Part shown: positions 54,252-63,990 of the stretch, piece by piece
Numbering within the stretch: position 1 is the stretch's first letter
How the letters are laid out: each line of letters opens with the position of its first letter
Assembly: GCF_012273655.1 (NCBI RefSeq)
Contig: NZ_JAAWWP010000002.1
Span: 380,017 to 444,016, forward strand
DNA from: Streptomyces physcomitrii
GTDB taxonomy: Bacteria; Actinomycetota; Actinomycetes; Streptomycetales; Streptomycetaceae
Direction: 5' to 3'
DNA: 64,000 bases
Notes under the pieces: generated by a model
The model's input: the letters and a program-made list of their open reading frames with translations, nothing else
What the model was told of the DNA's origin: nothing
Database searches by the model: none
Program-made: the position numbers and the translations under genes

Positions 54252-54270
54252 TTAGGCATGCCTTACCGGT
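54252..54270. promoter_or_regulatory. Possible DmdR/IdeR iron box
   Basis: TTAGGCATGCCTTACCGG contains the 10-bp palindrome AGGCATGCCT and, read on minus, matches the iron-box pattern AGGTNAGGCTNACCT at 12 of 15 positions counting N. It sits where a -10 element for the gene at 54219 would be. Confidence 0.45.
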
Positions 54271-54490
54271 ACTCCTTCCATGTCACCACGGACAGCGGCC
54301 CCGGCGCAACATTTTGCCGACGGCTTGTCGGGATGTTCATCCTCCCGGGACCAGACCCCCTCGGGTACGGGTGGCGGGCCGGCCCGGCCGGAGCGGGGGC
54401 GAGCCGAACGGACCGGAGCGCGGGGTCGAGCCGAACGGAAGGCAGCAGGCGCTGCGGGGGCACGAGTGGGGCGAACCGGTCGGCGGTCGG

Positions 54491-54569
54491 CCGTCGGCGA
54501 TCAGCCGTCAGCCGTCGGCGATCAGCGGTCGGCTGTCTGCGGTCTGCGGTCTGCGGTCTGCGGTCTGCG
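54491..54569. repeat. 15-bp and 7-bp repeats after tsaE
   Basis: CCGTCGGCGATCAGC at 54491-54505 and 54512-54526, then five perfect 7-bp GTCTGCG units at 54535-54569, ending 1 bp before the tsaE stop codon at 54571. Confidence 0.93.
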
Positions 54570-54570
54570 A

Positions 54571-55134
54571 TCAGTCGTCAGCGGGCGCCAGGGACGCGAG
54601 GGCTCCGGGTGCCGACCAGCGTGCGCCGAGGCCGCGCAGGGTGACCGTCCGGGTCTCGTCGTGCTCGCGGCCGTCGGCGGGGGCCTGGTCGCCCGTACTG
54701 CGCTCGATGGTGATCTCCAGCCGGTCCGCGGACAGCTCCTCGACCTTGCCCTCGCCCCACTCGACGACGATCACCGACTCGGGCAGCGAGACATCGAGGT
54801 CCAGGTCCTCCATCTCGTCGAGGCCGCCGCCGAGCCGGTAGGCGTCCACGTGCACCAGCGGCGGGCCCCCGCCGAGGGGCGGATGCACCCGGGCGATGAC
54901 GAAGGTGGGCGAGGTGACGGCGCCGCGGACGCCCAGGCCCTCGCCGAGGCCGCGGGTCAGGGTGGTCTTGCCCGCGCCGAGTTCGCCGCTGAGCATCACC
55001 AGGTCGCCGGGGCGCAGCAGGCGCGCGAGGCCGCGGCCCAGGTCCTGCATGGCGCCCGGGGAGGTGAGGGTGCGGCGGACGGTCCTGCCGTCAGCCGCCG
55101 TGTTCGGCGCTGGGGCCGGTACTGCTCGATCCAT
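54571..55134 (-). CDS. tsaE: tRNA t6A ATPase subunit TsaE
   Basis: 187 residues. Walker A GELGAGKTT at 50-58 and SPTFV switch; HVDAYRL and VVEWGEG are TsaE signatures. It hydrolyses ATP to recycle the TsaB-TsaD complex during t6A synthesis. Its first 44 nt overlap the end of the upstream hydrolase gene, so it is translationally coupled to it. The last 40 residues (QAPADGREHDETRT...) are an extension beyond the minimal family. tsaB-rimI-tsaD lies about 1.5 kb further on. Confidence 0.95.
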   Translation of the reverse strand: MDRAVPAPAPNTAADGRTVRRTLTSPGAMQDLGRGLARLLRPGDLVMLSGELGAGKTTLTRGLGEGLGVRGAVTSPTFVIARVHPPLGGGPPLVHVDAYRLGGGLDEMEDLDLDVSLPESVIVVEWGEGKVEELSADRLEITIERSTGDQAPADGREHDETRTVTLRGLGARWSAPGALASLAPADD

Positions 55135-56320
55135 AGTCGCCCACGTTAACGCCTGCCCGGACGGCCCCGGCCCGGACGAGCAGGTCCGCGAGGCGGTCGG
55201 TGACCAGTTCCGGGTGCTCCATCATCACCAGGTGCCCGGCGTCGGGGACGAGCACGAGTTCCGCCTCCGGCAGCAGCGCCGCGATGGCCTCGCTGTGCTC
55301 GCTGGGCGTGATCATGTCGTGGTCGCCCGCGAGGACCAGCACCGGCAGCCCGGTCAGACGGGCCAGCGCCTCCGCCTTGTCGTGCCCGGCGAAGGCCGGG
55401 TAGAACTCGGCGACCACGTCGATGGGCGTGGACTCGATCAGCCGCTCGGCGAACCGGGCGACGCCGGGGTCGACGTCCTTGGAGGCGAAAGAGTACCGCT
55501 TGATCAGCCCGGCGAAGAGGTCGGCGGTCGCCCGCCGCCCGCGCTCGACCAGCTCGGCGCGCTGCCCCATGACCCGCAGCACGCCCGGCAGCACCCGGCG
55601 CACCGCGTTGACGCCGAGGACCGGCAGCCCGTAGCTGACCTCGCTCATCTTTCCGGAGGAGGTGCCGACGAAGGCGACCGCCCGCACCCGCTCCCGGACG
55701 TACTCCGGGTAGTGCGCGGCCAGCGCCATCACCGTCATGCCGCCCATGGAGTGCCCGGCGAGCACCACCGGGCCCTTGGGCACGGCGGCGTCCAGGACAG
55801 CCTTGAGGTCCCGGCCGAGCTGGTCGATGGAGACCGGCTCGCGCCCCTCGGCCTGACTGACGCCGCGCCCGCTGCGGCCGTGGCTGCGCTGGTCCCAGTA
55901 GACGCAGCGGACCACTCCGCGCAGGGCGGCCCGCTGGAAGTGCCAGGAGTCCTGACTGAGGCAGTAGCCGTGGCTGAAGACGACGGTGACGGCCGGGGTG
56001 CGGCGGCCGAAGAGGCGTCTGCGGCGCTGGGCCGGGCCGCCGTCCCGGTCCGGCTCGTCGACCTCGTAGTACAGCTCGGTGCCGTCGTCGGCCACGGCGG
56101 TGCCCGGGGTGCCGCGCAGCGCACCGTAGGAACCCGCGGAGTCGAGGACGAGCCGGGCCTTCTTGCGCATGCCGCGGCCGACCGTGAGGCGCTCTATCGC
56201 GACCCCCGCCGCGGCACCCGCGGCGACCACGCCGATCGCGGCACCGGCGAGACCGGCCTTGCGCCAGGGCTCCCCACCGGCCGCGACCGCCGCCGCGGCC
56301 CGCACACTGCCCTCGCTCAC
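55091..56320 (-). CDS. Membrane-anchored alpha/beta hydrolase
   Basis: 409 residues. An N-terminal hydrophobic helix (KAGLAGAAIGVVAAGAAAGVAIERL) anchors it. Nucleophile elbow GHSMGG, HG oxyanion region FSHGYCLSQDSW, catalytic Asp near AGDHD and His in DAGHLVMMEHP. Family: hydrolase genes located beside alr/tsaE in Streptomyces, substrate unknown. GTG 56320 chosen for its GGAGAGG spacing; an earlier GTG would overlap the RBS. Its 3' end overlaps tsaE. Confidence 0.87.
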   Translation of the reverse strand: MSEGSVRAAAAVAAGGEPWRKAGLAGAAIGVVAAGAAAGVAIERLTVGRGMRKKARLVLDSAGSYGALRGTPGTAVADDGTELYYEVDEPDRDGGPAQRRRRLFGRRTPAVTVVFSHGYCLSQDSWHFQRAALRGVVRCVYWDQRSHGRSGRGVSQAEGREPVSIDQLGRDLKAVLDAAVPKGPVVLAGHSMGGMTVMALAAHYPEYVRERVRAVAFVGTSSGKMSEVSYGLPVLGVNAVRRVLPGVLRVMGQRAELVERGRRATADLFAGLIKRYSFASKDVDPGVARFAERLIESTPIDVVAEFYPAFAGHDKAEALARLTGLPVLVLAGDHDMITPSEHSEAIAALLPEAELVLVPDAGHLVMMEHPELVTDRLADLLVRAGAVRAGVNVGDYGSSSTGPSAEHGG

Positions 56321-56613
56321 GCCCACTCCTCTCCTCGCCGCTCGCGGCCACCGCGTGGTGCACCGGCGCTTCGCCGTGCCGTCCCGCGTACCCCGTCGCC
56401 TCCGCCTGTCCCGTACCCCGTCACCCGCGCATGCCCGCGTTCGCGGGAACCCTGTCGATCATCCTGGGGCCCGCGCCGCTCTGTCCACAGCGTGTTGGCT
56501 CACATCTGATCGGCATATTTTTGGGTGGAGTGAGGATCGGCCCGGGTGCCGATGGGGGTGGACAACCATCGGCGAGCGGCGCGACCGGCAGCCGACGACC
56601 GGCCCGGACGCGG

Positions 56614-57762
56614 CTAGACGCCCGAGTAGACCCGCGGCACCCGGGGACTGATCCGCGTGACGATCTCGTACGCGATGGTGCCCGCGGCCTGGGCCCAGTC
56701 CTCCGCGGTGGGTTCGCCGCGGTCGCCGGGGCCGAAGAGGACCACCTCGTCCCCGGCCCGCGGGGTGTCGCCGCCGAGGTCGACGACGAACTGGTCCATC
56801 GCCACCCGGCCCGCGACGGTACGGAGTTTGCCGCCGACCAGGACGGGACCGGTGCCCGAGGCGTGCCGCGGGACGCCGTCGCCGTAGCCGACCGGGACCA
56901 GGCCGAGGGTGGTCTCGCCGGGGGTGACGTAGTGGTGCCCGTAGCTGACGCCGTGGCCGCCGGGCACCTGCTTGACCAGGGCGAGCGCGGCGGTCAGGCG
57001 CATGACGGGCCGGAGGTCGAAGTCCGCCGGGACGCCGATCTCGGGGCTCGGGGAGATGCCGTACAGGGAGATCCCGGGGCGCACCAGGTCGAAGTGGGAG
57101 TCCGGGACGGTCAGGGTGGCGGGCGAGTTGGCGAGGTGGCGCACCTCGGGGCGCAGGCCCTGGGCCTCAGCGTAGGCGGTCATCTCACGGAAGAGGGCGA
57201 GCTGGGCGGCGATGGAGGGGTGGCCCGGCTCGTCGGCGCAGGCGAAGTGGGACCAGAGCCCGGTGACCCGGATCAGCCCCTCGGCCTCGGCGCGGCGGGC
57301 GGCGACGACGAGTTCCGGCCAGTCGGCGGGCTGGCTGCCCGCGCGGCCGAGACCGGTGTCGGCCTTCAGCTGGACGAGCGCGGTCCGGCTCGCGGTGCGG
57401 GCCGCGGCCACCACCTCGTCCATCGCCCACATCCCGCTCACCGAGACGTCGATCCCGGCCTCGACCGCCTCGCGCCAGGGCCCGCCCGGGGTCCAGAGCC
57501 AGCACAGGATCCGGGCGTCGTCCCGGCCGATTCCGGCCGCCCGCAGGGCGAGCGCCTCCTCGGGCGTCGCGGTGCCGATCCACTCGGCGCCCGCCGCCAG
57601 GGCGGCCCGGGCGCAGGGCAGCATGCCGTGCCCGTACCCGTCGGCCTTGACGACGGCCATGAAGGCGGCACCGGGGGCGTGGGCGCGCAGGCTGCGGACA
57701 TTGGCCCGCAGGGCGGCAAGGTCGATCTCGGCGCGGGCGCGCAACGGGGCAGTTTCAGTCAT
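56614..57762 (-). CDS. alr: Alanine racemase
   Basis: Interconverts L- and D-alanine, feeding peptidoglycan synthesis. 382 residues: PLP-binding Lys39 in VVKADGYGHG, second catalytic Tyr274 in GVSYGHHY, and RPGISLYG. Fold type III barrel plus beta domain. GAGG precedes the ATG by 6-7 nt. It lies between nnr and the alpha/beta hydrolase, all on minus; a 350-bp repeat-rich gap separates it from nnr, so its own promoter is likely. Confidence 0.96.
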   Translation of the reverse strand: MTETAPLRARAEIDLAALRANVRSLRAHAPGAAFMAVVKADGYGHGMLPCARAALAAGAEWIGTATPEEALALRAAGIGRDDARILCWLWTPGGPWREAVEAGIDVSVSGMWAMDEVVAAARTASRTALVQLKADTGLGRAGSQPADWPELVVAARRAEAEGLIRVTGLWSHFACADEPGHPSIAAQLALFREMTAYAEAQGLRPEVRHLANSPATLTVPDSHFDLVRPGISLYGISPSPEIGVPADFDLRPVMRLTAALALVKQVPGGHGVSYGHHYVTPGETTLGLVPVGYGDGVPRHASGTGPVLVGGKLRTVAGRVAMDQFVVDLGGDTPRAGDEVVLFGPGDRGEPTAEDWAQAAGTIAYEIVTRISPRVPRVYSGV

Positions 57763-57804
57763 CGCGCCCTCAGTCTCTCAGAGCCCGGGGCCCGCACCGG
57801 CCGC

Positions 57805-57950
57805 CCGGACGCGGTTCCGGTCGCCCGCCCGTCGCCCACCCCAGGCGCCCGCACGTCGCGCACCACCGGTTCCCTTCCCGGACGCGGTTCCGGTCACCCG
57901 CCCATCGCGCACCCCAGGCGCCCGCACGTCGCGCACCACCGGCCCCCATC
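57805..57950. repeat. 73-bp tandem repeat between alr and nnr
   Basis: Copies 57805-57877 and 57878-57950 are nearly identical (CCGGACGCGGTTCCGGTC...CACGTCGCGCACCACCGG). Degenerate copies of the CCGTC(G)CACACCACCG segment continue to about 58080. The gap 57763-58110 has no supported gene. Confidence 0.93.
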
Positions 57951-58110
57951 CCGAGCGCGCTGCCCGGCCCGCCCCCGGCCCGCAGCCCCCGGCCGTCGCA
58001 CACCACCGTCCCTCGCCCGTCAGGCACCACCGGTTCCCGCCCGTCGCACACCACCGGCCCCCGCCCCGGGCGCGCTGCCCGCCCCCGTCCCGCAGCCGCC
58101 GCCCGCCCCC

Positions 58111-59547
58111 CTACTCCCCCCGCACATCCCGCCAGGCCGCCCCCAGTGCCTCGGCCACCTGGAAGGCGTGGGCCGGGGCGCCGTCCGCGGCGAAGCGTCC
58201 GGCGAGGCCGTGCAGATAGGCGCCGACCGAGGCGGCGTCGAGGCCGTCGAGCCCGGCGGCGAGCAGCGAGCCGGCGAGACCGGAGAGGACGTCCCCGCTC
58301 CCGGCGGTGGCGAGCCAGGGCGTGCCGGTCGGGTTGACCCGGACCGGCCCCCCGGCGGGTCCGGCGACCAGGGTGGTGGACCCCTTGAGCAGGGCGGTGG
58401 CCCCGAAGCGGTCGGCGAGGGCGCGGACCGAGGCGAGGCGGGCGGACTCGACCTCCGCGCGGCCGGTGCCGAGCAGGGCGGCGGCCTCCCCGGCGTGCGG
58501 GGTGAGCACGGTCGGCGCGGTCCTGGCCCGTACCGCCGCGGCCTCGGCGTGGCGCAGCCCGTCCGCGTCGACGAGCACCGGGACGTCCGCGGCGAGGATC
58601 TCCGCCACCGCCTCGGCGTTCTCGCCGATGCCGGGGCCGACCACCCAGGACTGCACCCGCCCGGCCCTGGCGGGCGGCCCGGCGCTGACCAGGGTCTCGG
58701 GGAAGCGGGCGAGGACGGCCTCGGCGGCCGGTCCGACATAGCGGACCGCCCCGGCCCCGCCGTGCAGGGCACCGGCGACCGCGAGCACGGCGGCCCCCGG
58801 ATAGCGCGCGGACCCGGCGACCACCCCGACCACCCCGCGCCGGTACTTGTCGCTCTCCGCGGAGGGCGCGGGCAGCAGCGCCCGGACGTCGGCGTACTGC
58901 AGGGCCTGGACCGCGGGCGCCTCAGGCAGGTCGAGGCCGATCTCCACGAGCCGTACGGCGCCCGCGTGCTCCCGCCCCGGGTCGACGAGCAGCCCCGGCT
59001 TGTAGGTGCCGAAGGTGACCGTGGCGTCCGCGCGGAAGGCCTCGCCGGGCACCTCGCCGGTGTCCGCGTCCACACCGCTCGGCAGGTCCACGGCGAGCAG
59101 TACGGCCCCCGACTCCCGTGCCGCGCGGGCGAGCCCGGCCGCCTCGGGGCGCAGCCCGCCGCGGCCGCCGATGCCGGTGATGCCGTCCAGGACCAGGTCC
59201 GCCCGGGCGATCTCGGCGGCGCCGCCCCCGGGGCCGCGGACCACCCTGCCGCCCGCGCGGCGCAGGGCCGTGAGCCCGCCGGGGTGCGCCCGCTCGGGGG
59301 CGAGCAGGACGGCGGTGACCCCGGCGCCCCGGCGGGCCAGCCGGGCGCCCGCGTACAGGGCGTCGCCGCCGTTGTCCCCGCTGCCCACCAGGAGGACCAC
59401 CCGGGCCCCGTACACCCTGGTCAGCAGTTCGGCCGCGGCGGCGGCGAGTCCGGCCGCCGCCCGGCCCATCAGGGTGCCCTCGGGCAGCCGTGCCATCAGC
59501 TCCCGCTCGGCGGCCCGTACCGTCTCGGCCTCGTACGCGCTCCGCAT
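58111..59547 (-). CDS. nnr: Bifunctional NAD(P)H-hydrate repair enzyme
   Basis: Repairs damaged NAD(P)HX: an N-terminal YjeF_N epimerase (residues about 1-210, with GSGDNGGDALYAGA and DGITGIGGRG) and a C-terminal ADP-dependent dehydratase of the ribokinase-like fold (LTPHAGEAAALLG, LLKGSTTLV, GSGDVLSG). 478 residues, normal for the fusion. GGAGGG precedes the ATG. 71 bp downstream of acpS, probably cotranscribed. Confidence 0.95.
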   Translation of the reverse strand: MRSAYEAETVRAAERELMARLPEGTLMGRAAAGLAAAAAELLTRVYGARVVLLVGSGDNGGDALYAGARLARRGAGVTAVLLAPERAHPGGLTALRRAGGRVVRGPGGGAAEIARADLVLDGITGIGGRGGLRPEAAGLARAARESGAVLLAVDLPSGVDADTGEVPGEAFRADATVTFGTYKPGLLVDPGREHAGAVRLVEIGLDLPEAPAVQALQYADVRALLPAPSAESDKYRRGVVGVVAGSARYPGAAVLAVAGALHGGAGAVRYVGPAAEAVLARFPETLVSAGPPARAGRVQSWVVGPGIGENAEAVAEILAADVPVLVDADGLRHAEAAAVRARTAPTVLTPHAGEAAALLGTGRAEVESARLASVRALADRFGATALLKGSTTLVAGPAGGPVRVNPTGTPWLATAGSGDVLSGLAGSLLAAGLDGLDAASVGAYLHGLAGRFAADGAPAHAFQVAEALGAAWRDVRGE

Positions 59548-59618
59548 GCCCAGCCCTCCGTGTCCGTTGCCCTCCGTGCCCGTTCCCGGCCCCGGGCGGC
59601 CGTCCGCCCGCGCCCGGC

Positions 59619-59987
59619 TCAGCCCTCCGCGATCACCACGGCCGAGGCGACGCCCGCGTCATGGCTCAGCGAGATATGCCAGGAGCGGACGCCGAGTGCG
59701 GCGGCGCGGCGGGCCACGGTGCCCTCGACCCGCAGCCGCGGGCGGCCGCTGTCCTCCACCCAGACCTCGGCGTCCGTCCACTTGAGGCCCGCGGGGGCGC
59801 CGAGCGCCTTGGCGAGCGCCTCCTTGGCGGCGAACCGGGCGGCGAGCGAGGCGATACCGCGGCGCTCCCCGCTCGGCAGGATCAACTCGGCCGGGAGGAA
59901 GAGGCGTTGGGCCATCGAGGGGGTGCGTTCCAGTGAGGCGCGGAACCGGTCGATCTCCGCCACGTCGATGCCCACCCCGATGATCAC
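59619..59987 (-). CDS. acpS: Holo-[acyl-carrier-protein] synthase
   Basis: Transfers 4'-phosphopantetheine from CoA to acyl carrier protein. 122 residues: [12 protein letters not shown] with Mg-binding Asp8 and [12 protein letters not shown] with Glu56 are diagnostic. I start at GTG 59987, with GGGAG 7 nt upstream; longer frames upstream are unsupported. It is followed by nnr and lies divergent to coaA, whose pathway makes its CoA substrate. Confidence 0.96.
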   Translation of the reverse strand: MIIGVGIDVAEIDRFRASLERTPSMAQRLFLPAELILPSGERRGIASLAARFAAKEALAKALGAPAGLKWTDAEVWVEDSGRPRLRVEGTVARRAAALGVRSWHISLSHDAGVASAVVIAEG

Positions 59988-60299
59988 GCGCGCTCCCGTT
60001 CCTCTCCGGCCCCTCAGGACCCGCCCCGCCGCCGCGGCCCGCCGCGCCGGCCCGCCGCCTGCTGCGGCGCCCCCGATCGTACGGCCGCCCCGGGTACCGG
60101 TCCGCCGGAGCACGGCGGGCGGGACGGCCCCTCGGCCCGGCCGCCCGCCGACGCGCTCCACGATTACGCCCATACCGGCACCCTACGGGCGCATCGCCCG
60201 CGTTTCCCGCCCGGCGCCGACCCCTCACCGGCGCCCCGCACCCCCGAAGGTGACGCACCCCACCCTTCGCTCCCGCCATACAGCCGTAACAATGAACTG

Positions 60300-61289
60300 G
60301 TGATCTCACCGGTCTCCTCGCCGCCCAGGAACCCGCACCGGCCCCGGCCGGAGGCGACTCCCTACGTCGACCTCACCCGCGCCGAGTGGAGCGCCCTGCG
60401 CGAGAAGACCCCGCTGCCGCTGAGCGCGGCGGAGGTGGAGCAGCTGCGCGGGCTCGGCGACGTCATCGACCTCGACGAGGTGCGCGACATCTATCTGCCG
60501 CTGTCCCGGCTGCTCAACCTCTACGTGGGCGCCACCCACGGACTGCGCGGCGCGCTCAACACCTTCCTCGGCGAGAAGGGCTCCCAGTCGGGCACCCCCT
60601 TCGTCATCGGCGTCGCGGGCTCGGTCGCCGTCGGCAAGTCCACGGTCGCCCGCCTCCTCCAGGCGCTGCTCGCGCGCTGGCCCGAGCACCCGCGCGTCGA
60701 ACTGGTCACCACGGACGGCTTCCTGCTGCCGATGCGGGAGCTGCGCGAGCGCGGCCTGGTCTCCCGCAAGGGCTTCCCGGAGTCCTACGACCGGCGGGCG
60801 CTGACCCGCTTCGTCGCCGACATCAAGGCCGGCAAGGACGAGGTCACCGCCCCCGTCTACTCCCACCTGATCTACGACATCGTCCCCGACCAGAAGCTGG
60901 TCGTGCGCCGGCCCGACATCCTCATCGTGGAGGGCCTCAACGTCCTGCAGCCCGCCCTGCCCGGCAAGGACGGCCGCACCCGGGTGGGCCTCGCGGACTA
61001 CTTCGACTTCAGCGTGTACGTGGACGCCCGCGCCGAGGACATCGAGCGCTGGTACCTGAACCGCTTCCGCCAGCTGCGCGCCACCGCCTTCCAGGACCCC
61101 TCCTCGTACTTCCGCAAGTACACCGAGGTCTCCGAGGAGGAGGCGCTCACCTACGCGCGCACCACCTGGCGCACCATCAACAAGCCGAACCTGCTTGAGA
61201 ACGTCGCCCCCACCCGGGGCCGCGCCGCCCTGGTCGTGCGCAAGGGCCCGGACCACAAGGTCCAGCGGCTGAGCCTGCGCAAGCTCTGA
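60300..61289 (+). CDS. coaA: Type I pantothenate kinase
   Basis: Phosphorylates pantothenate, the first step of CoA synthesis. 329 residues. P-loop GSVAVGKS at 107-114; [16 protein letters not shown] and [11 protein letters not shown] are family markers. GTG start. It is divergent from acpS with about 310 bp between; GTAACAAT immediately before the start may be part of its promoter. Confidence 0.96.
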   Translation: MISPVSSPPRNPHRPRPEATPYVDLTRAEWSALREKTPLPLSAAEVEQLRGLGDVIDLDEVRDIYLPLSRLLNLYVGATHGLRGALNTFLGEKGSQSGTPFVIGVAGSVAVGKSTVARLLQALLARWPEHPRVELVTTDGFLLPMRELRERGLVSRKGFPESYDRRALTRFVADIKAGKDEVTAPVYSHLIYDIVPDQKLVVRRPDILIVEGLNVLQPALPGKDGRTRVGLADYFDFSVYVDARAEDIERWYLNRFRQLRATAFQDPSSYFRKYTEVSEEEALTYARTTWRTINKPNLLENVAPTRGRAALVVRKGPDHKVQRLSLRKL

Positions 61290-61332
61290 GCCGGGACCGC
61301 CGCCCGGCCCGGCGCCCGCGTAGTCTGCGCGC

Positions 61333-62313
61333 ATGCTGCACCTGCGTGTGATCTGCCCCGCCGAGCGCACCGAGGAGGTGGTGCGCCTGGCCGAGGCCTC
61401 CGTCGGCACCGCCCACCTGGTGGTCCTGCCGGGGGCCGCCCGCAACCCGGCCGGGGACCTGGTGCTCTGCGATGTGGCCCGGGAGGCCGCCGAGCACCTG
61501 CTGCGCGGGCTGCGCGAACTCGGCATCCCGGACAGCGGCGCGGTCAGCGTGGAGGACGTGGACCTGACCCTGTCCCGGCGCGCGGACAAGGCGGAGGCCG
61601 AGGCGCCGGGCGAGGCGGCCGACGCGGTGCTGTGGGAGGAGCTGACCGAGGCGACCCACGAGGAGTCCACGCTCAGCGTCACCTATCTGGCCTTCCTCAC
61701 CCTCGCCATGATGATCGCCGCCTGCGGTGTGGTCCTGGACAACGCGATCCTCATCGTCGGCGCGATGGCGGTCGGCCCAGAGTTCGGCCCGCTCGCCGGG
61801 ATCTGCACGGCCCTCGCGCGCCCCGCCCCGCGGCTCGCGGCCCGCTCGCTGACCGCGCTGCTGGTCGGCTTCGCGGTGGCGATGCTGGTCACCGTCGGCT
61901 TCAGCTACTTCATGGACTGGGTCGGCCTGTTCAGCGACACCAAGCTGGACGCGGAGCGCCCCAACACCAACTTCATCTACCGCCCGGACTGGTTCTCCTT
62001 CGTGGTCGCCGTCCTCGCGGGCTGCGCCGGCACCCTCTCGCTGACCTCCGCCAAATCGGGCGCCCTGGTCGGCGTCGCCATCTCGGTGACCACGGTCCCG
62101 GCCGCCTCGAACGCGGCCGTCGCCTTCAGCGTGGACGAGTACCACCAGGCCTGGGGCTCCACCGAGCAGCTGCTGCTCAACATGGTCGGCATCGTCCTCG
62201 CGGGCACCTGCACCCTGCTGCTGCAGAAGGCCCTCTGGGCGGGCACCCACGGGCGCCGCCCGCTGCCGGGCCACTTCCCGGGCGCGCACCCGGCCTCCCG
62301 CAAGGACCCCTGA
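61333..62313 (+). CDS. DUF389 (TIGR00341-type) membrane protein
   Basis: 326 residues: a cytoplasmic N-terminal ferredoxin-like region (about 1-95) and then a DUF389 core of roughly six TM helices (TYLAFLTLAMMIAACGVVLDNAILIVGAMAVGPEFGPL). Function unknown in bacteria. It follows coaA by 43 bp and may be cotranscribed. A terminator follows. Confidence 0.85.
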   Translation: MLHLRVICPAERTEEVVRLAEASVGTAHLVVLPGAARNPAGDLVLCDVAREAAEHLLRGLRELGIPDSGAVSVEDVDLTLSRRADKAEAEAPGEAADAVLWEELTEATHEESTLSVTYLAFLTLAMMIAACGVVLDNAILIVGAMAVGPEFGPLAGICTALARPAPRLAARSLTALLVGFAVAMLVTVGFSYFMDWVGLFSDTKLDAERPNTNFIYRPDWFSFVVAVLAGCAGTLSLTSAKSGALVGVAISVTTVPAASNAAVAFSVDEYHQAWGSTEQLLLNMVGIVLAGTCTLLLQKALWAGTHGRRPLPGHFPGAHPASRKDP

Positions 62314-62360
62314 GCACGCGGGCCCGCACCCGCTCCCGCACCCGCTCACGTACGCCAAAA

Positions 62361-62398
62361 GCCGCGCCCCGCACGGCAGTTGCCGTACGGGGCGCGGC
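62361..62398. terminator. Bidirectional hairpin terminator
   Basis: 18-bp stem with one mismatch (GCCGCGCCCCGcACGGCA at 62361-62378 with 62381-62398), 2-nt turn. It lies between convergent DUF389 and glmM, with AAAA on its left flank serving the minus strand as a T-run. Confidence 0.88.
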
Positions 62399-62427
62399 CC
62401 GGCGGAAGGCGCGGACGCGGAACCGGC

Positions 62428-63786
62428 TCAGCCCAGCGCGGACTTGACCACGTCGGCGAGGCGGGCGGCCACCGCGCGGGCCTGGTCGATGTCGGCGGCC
62501 TCGACCATCACCCGCACCAGCGGCTCGGTGCCCGAGGGGCGCAGCAGCACCCGGCCGGTGGCACCGAGGGTGCGCTCGGCCTCGGCGACGGCGGTGGCCA
62601 GCTCGGCGGAGGTGGTGACCCGGGTCTTGTCCACATCGGGGACGTTGACCAGGACCTGCGGCAGCCGCTCCATGACGCCCGCGAGCTCGGCCAGGCTCCG
62701 GCCGGTCTCCGCGACGCGGGCCGCGAGCAGCAGCCCGGTCAGGGTGCCGTCGCCGGTGGTGGCGTGGTCGAGGATGATGACGTGCCCGGACTGCTCGCCG
62801 CCGAGGGCGAAGCCGTGCCGCTTCATCTCCTCCAGGACGTAGCGGTCGCCGACGGCGGTCTGCACCAGGCTCAGTCCCTCGCGCTCCAGGGCGAGCTTGA
62901 AGCCGAGGTTGGACATCACGGTGGCCACCACGGTGTCCTCGCGCAGCACCCCCCGCTCACGCATGCCGAGCGCGAGCACCGCGAGGATCTGGTCCCCGTC
63001 GATCTCCGCGCCGGTGTGGTCCACGGCCAGGCAGCGGTCGGCGTCCCCGTCGTGCGCGATGCCGAGGTCGGCGCCCTGCTCGACGACGGCCGCCTTCAGC
63101 AGGTCGAGGTGGGTGGAGCCGCAGCCCTCGTTGATGTTGAGGCCGTCCGGCTCGGCGCCGATGGTGACGATCTCGGCCCCGGCCCGGGCGAAGGCGGCGG
63201 GCGAGACCCGGGAGGCGGCGCCGTGCGCCTCGTCCAGGACGATCTTCAGCCCGTCGAGCCGGTTGGGCAGCACCCCGAGCAGATGCGCCGTGTACTGCTC
63301 GACGCCCTCGGTGTACGGGGTGACCCGGCCGACCCCGGCTCCGGTCGGGCGGTCCCAGGGGGCGCCGGTGCGGTGCTCCTCGTAGACGGACTCGATGCGG
63401 TCCTCCAGCTCGTCGGCGAGCTTGTGGCCACCACGGGCGAAGAACTTGATGCCGTTGTCCGGCATGGCGTTGTGGCTGGCGGAGAGCATCACGCCGAGAT
63501 CCGCGCCGAGCACGCCGGTCAGATGGGCCACGGCCGGGGTGGGCAGCACGCCGACCCGCAGCACATCGACCCCGGCGCTGGCCAGGCCCGCCACCACGGC
63601 GGCCTCCAGGAACTCCCCGGACGCGCGGGGATCCCTGCCCACCACGGCCTTGGGCCGGTGGCCTGCGAAGGTGCCCGCCTCGGCGAGTACATGGGCCGCC
63701 GCCACGGAGAGGCCGAGCGCGAGCTCGACCGTCAGATCCGCATTGGCGACACCGCGCACGCCGTCCGTGCCGAAGAGTCGTCCCAC
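62428..63786 (-). CDS. glmM: Phosphoglucosamine mutase
   Basis: Converts glucosamine-6-phosphate to glucosamine-1-phosphate for UDP-GlcNAc and peptidoglycan. 452 residues: [11 protein letters not shown] start, phospho-Ser104 in MLSASHN, metal loop DGDADR, sugar loop GGEQSGHV and phosphate loop RPSGTEP. The GTG start (63786) has GGAGGAC 6 nt upstream. The hairpin at 63960 is probably the end of the preceding gene (rpsI in other Streptomyces), outside this window. Confidence 0.97.
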   Translation of the reverse strand: MGRLFGTDGVRGVANADLTVELALGLSVAAAHVLAEAGTFAGHRPKAVVGRDPRASGEFLEAAVVAGLASAGVDVLRVGVLPTPAVAHLTGVLGADLGVMLSASHNAMPDNGIKFFARGGHKLADELEDRIESVYEEHRTGAPWDRPTGAGVGRVTPYTEGVEQYTAHLLGVLPNRLDGLKIVLDEAHGAASRVSPAAFARAGAEIVTIGAEPDGLNINEGCGSTHLDLLKAAVVEQGADLGIAHDGDADRCLAVDHTGAEIDGDQILAVLALGMRERGVLREDTVVATVMSNLGFKLALEREGLSLVQTAVGDRYVLEEMKRHGFALGGEQSGHVIILDHATTGDGTLTGLLLAARVAETGRSLAELAGVMERLPQVLVNVPDVDKTRVTTSAELATAVAEAERTLGATGRVLLRPSGTEPLVRVMVEAADIDQARAVAARLADVVKSALG

Positions 63787-63959
63787 TGGTGTCCTCCGAA
63801 CTTTCTCACTGCTCGCTGAAGCGCCGTCCGGGCGGCCCGTCCGCCCCGGGGAGAGTCGTCCGCTCTCGCAGGGTGGTCGGAAATCATTCGAACATGCAAG
63901 CCTTGAAGCGCCTTGTGTCGCTATACGTCCACATACACCCAAGGTCTGCCACAAACGAA

Positions 63960-63990
63960 CGCCCCGGCGGCACAGCGTGCCGCCGGGGCG
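63960..63990 (-). terminator. Hairpin terminator upstream of glmM
   Basis: CGCCCCGGCGGCAC (63960-63973) pairs perfectly with GTGCCGCCGGGGCG (63977-63990) around a 3-nt loop. It likely ends a minus-strand transcript entering from beyond the window edge. Confidence 0.85.

Noticed and set aside
56485..56494. Third DnaA box near 56485 (CTGTCCACA)
   Set aside because: One mismatch from the preferred box and isolated; not strong enough to report as a site.
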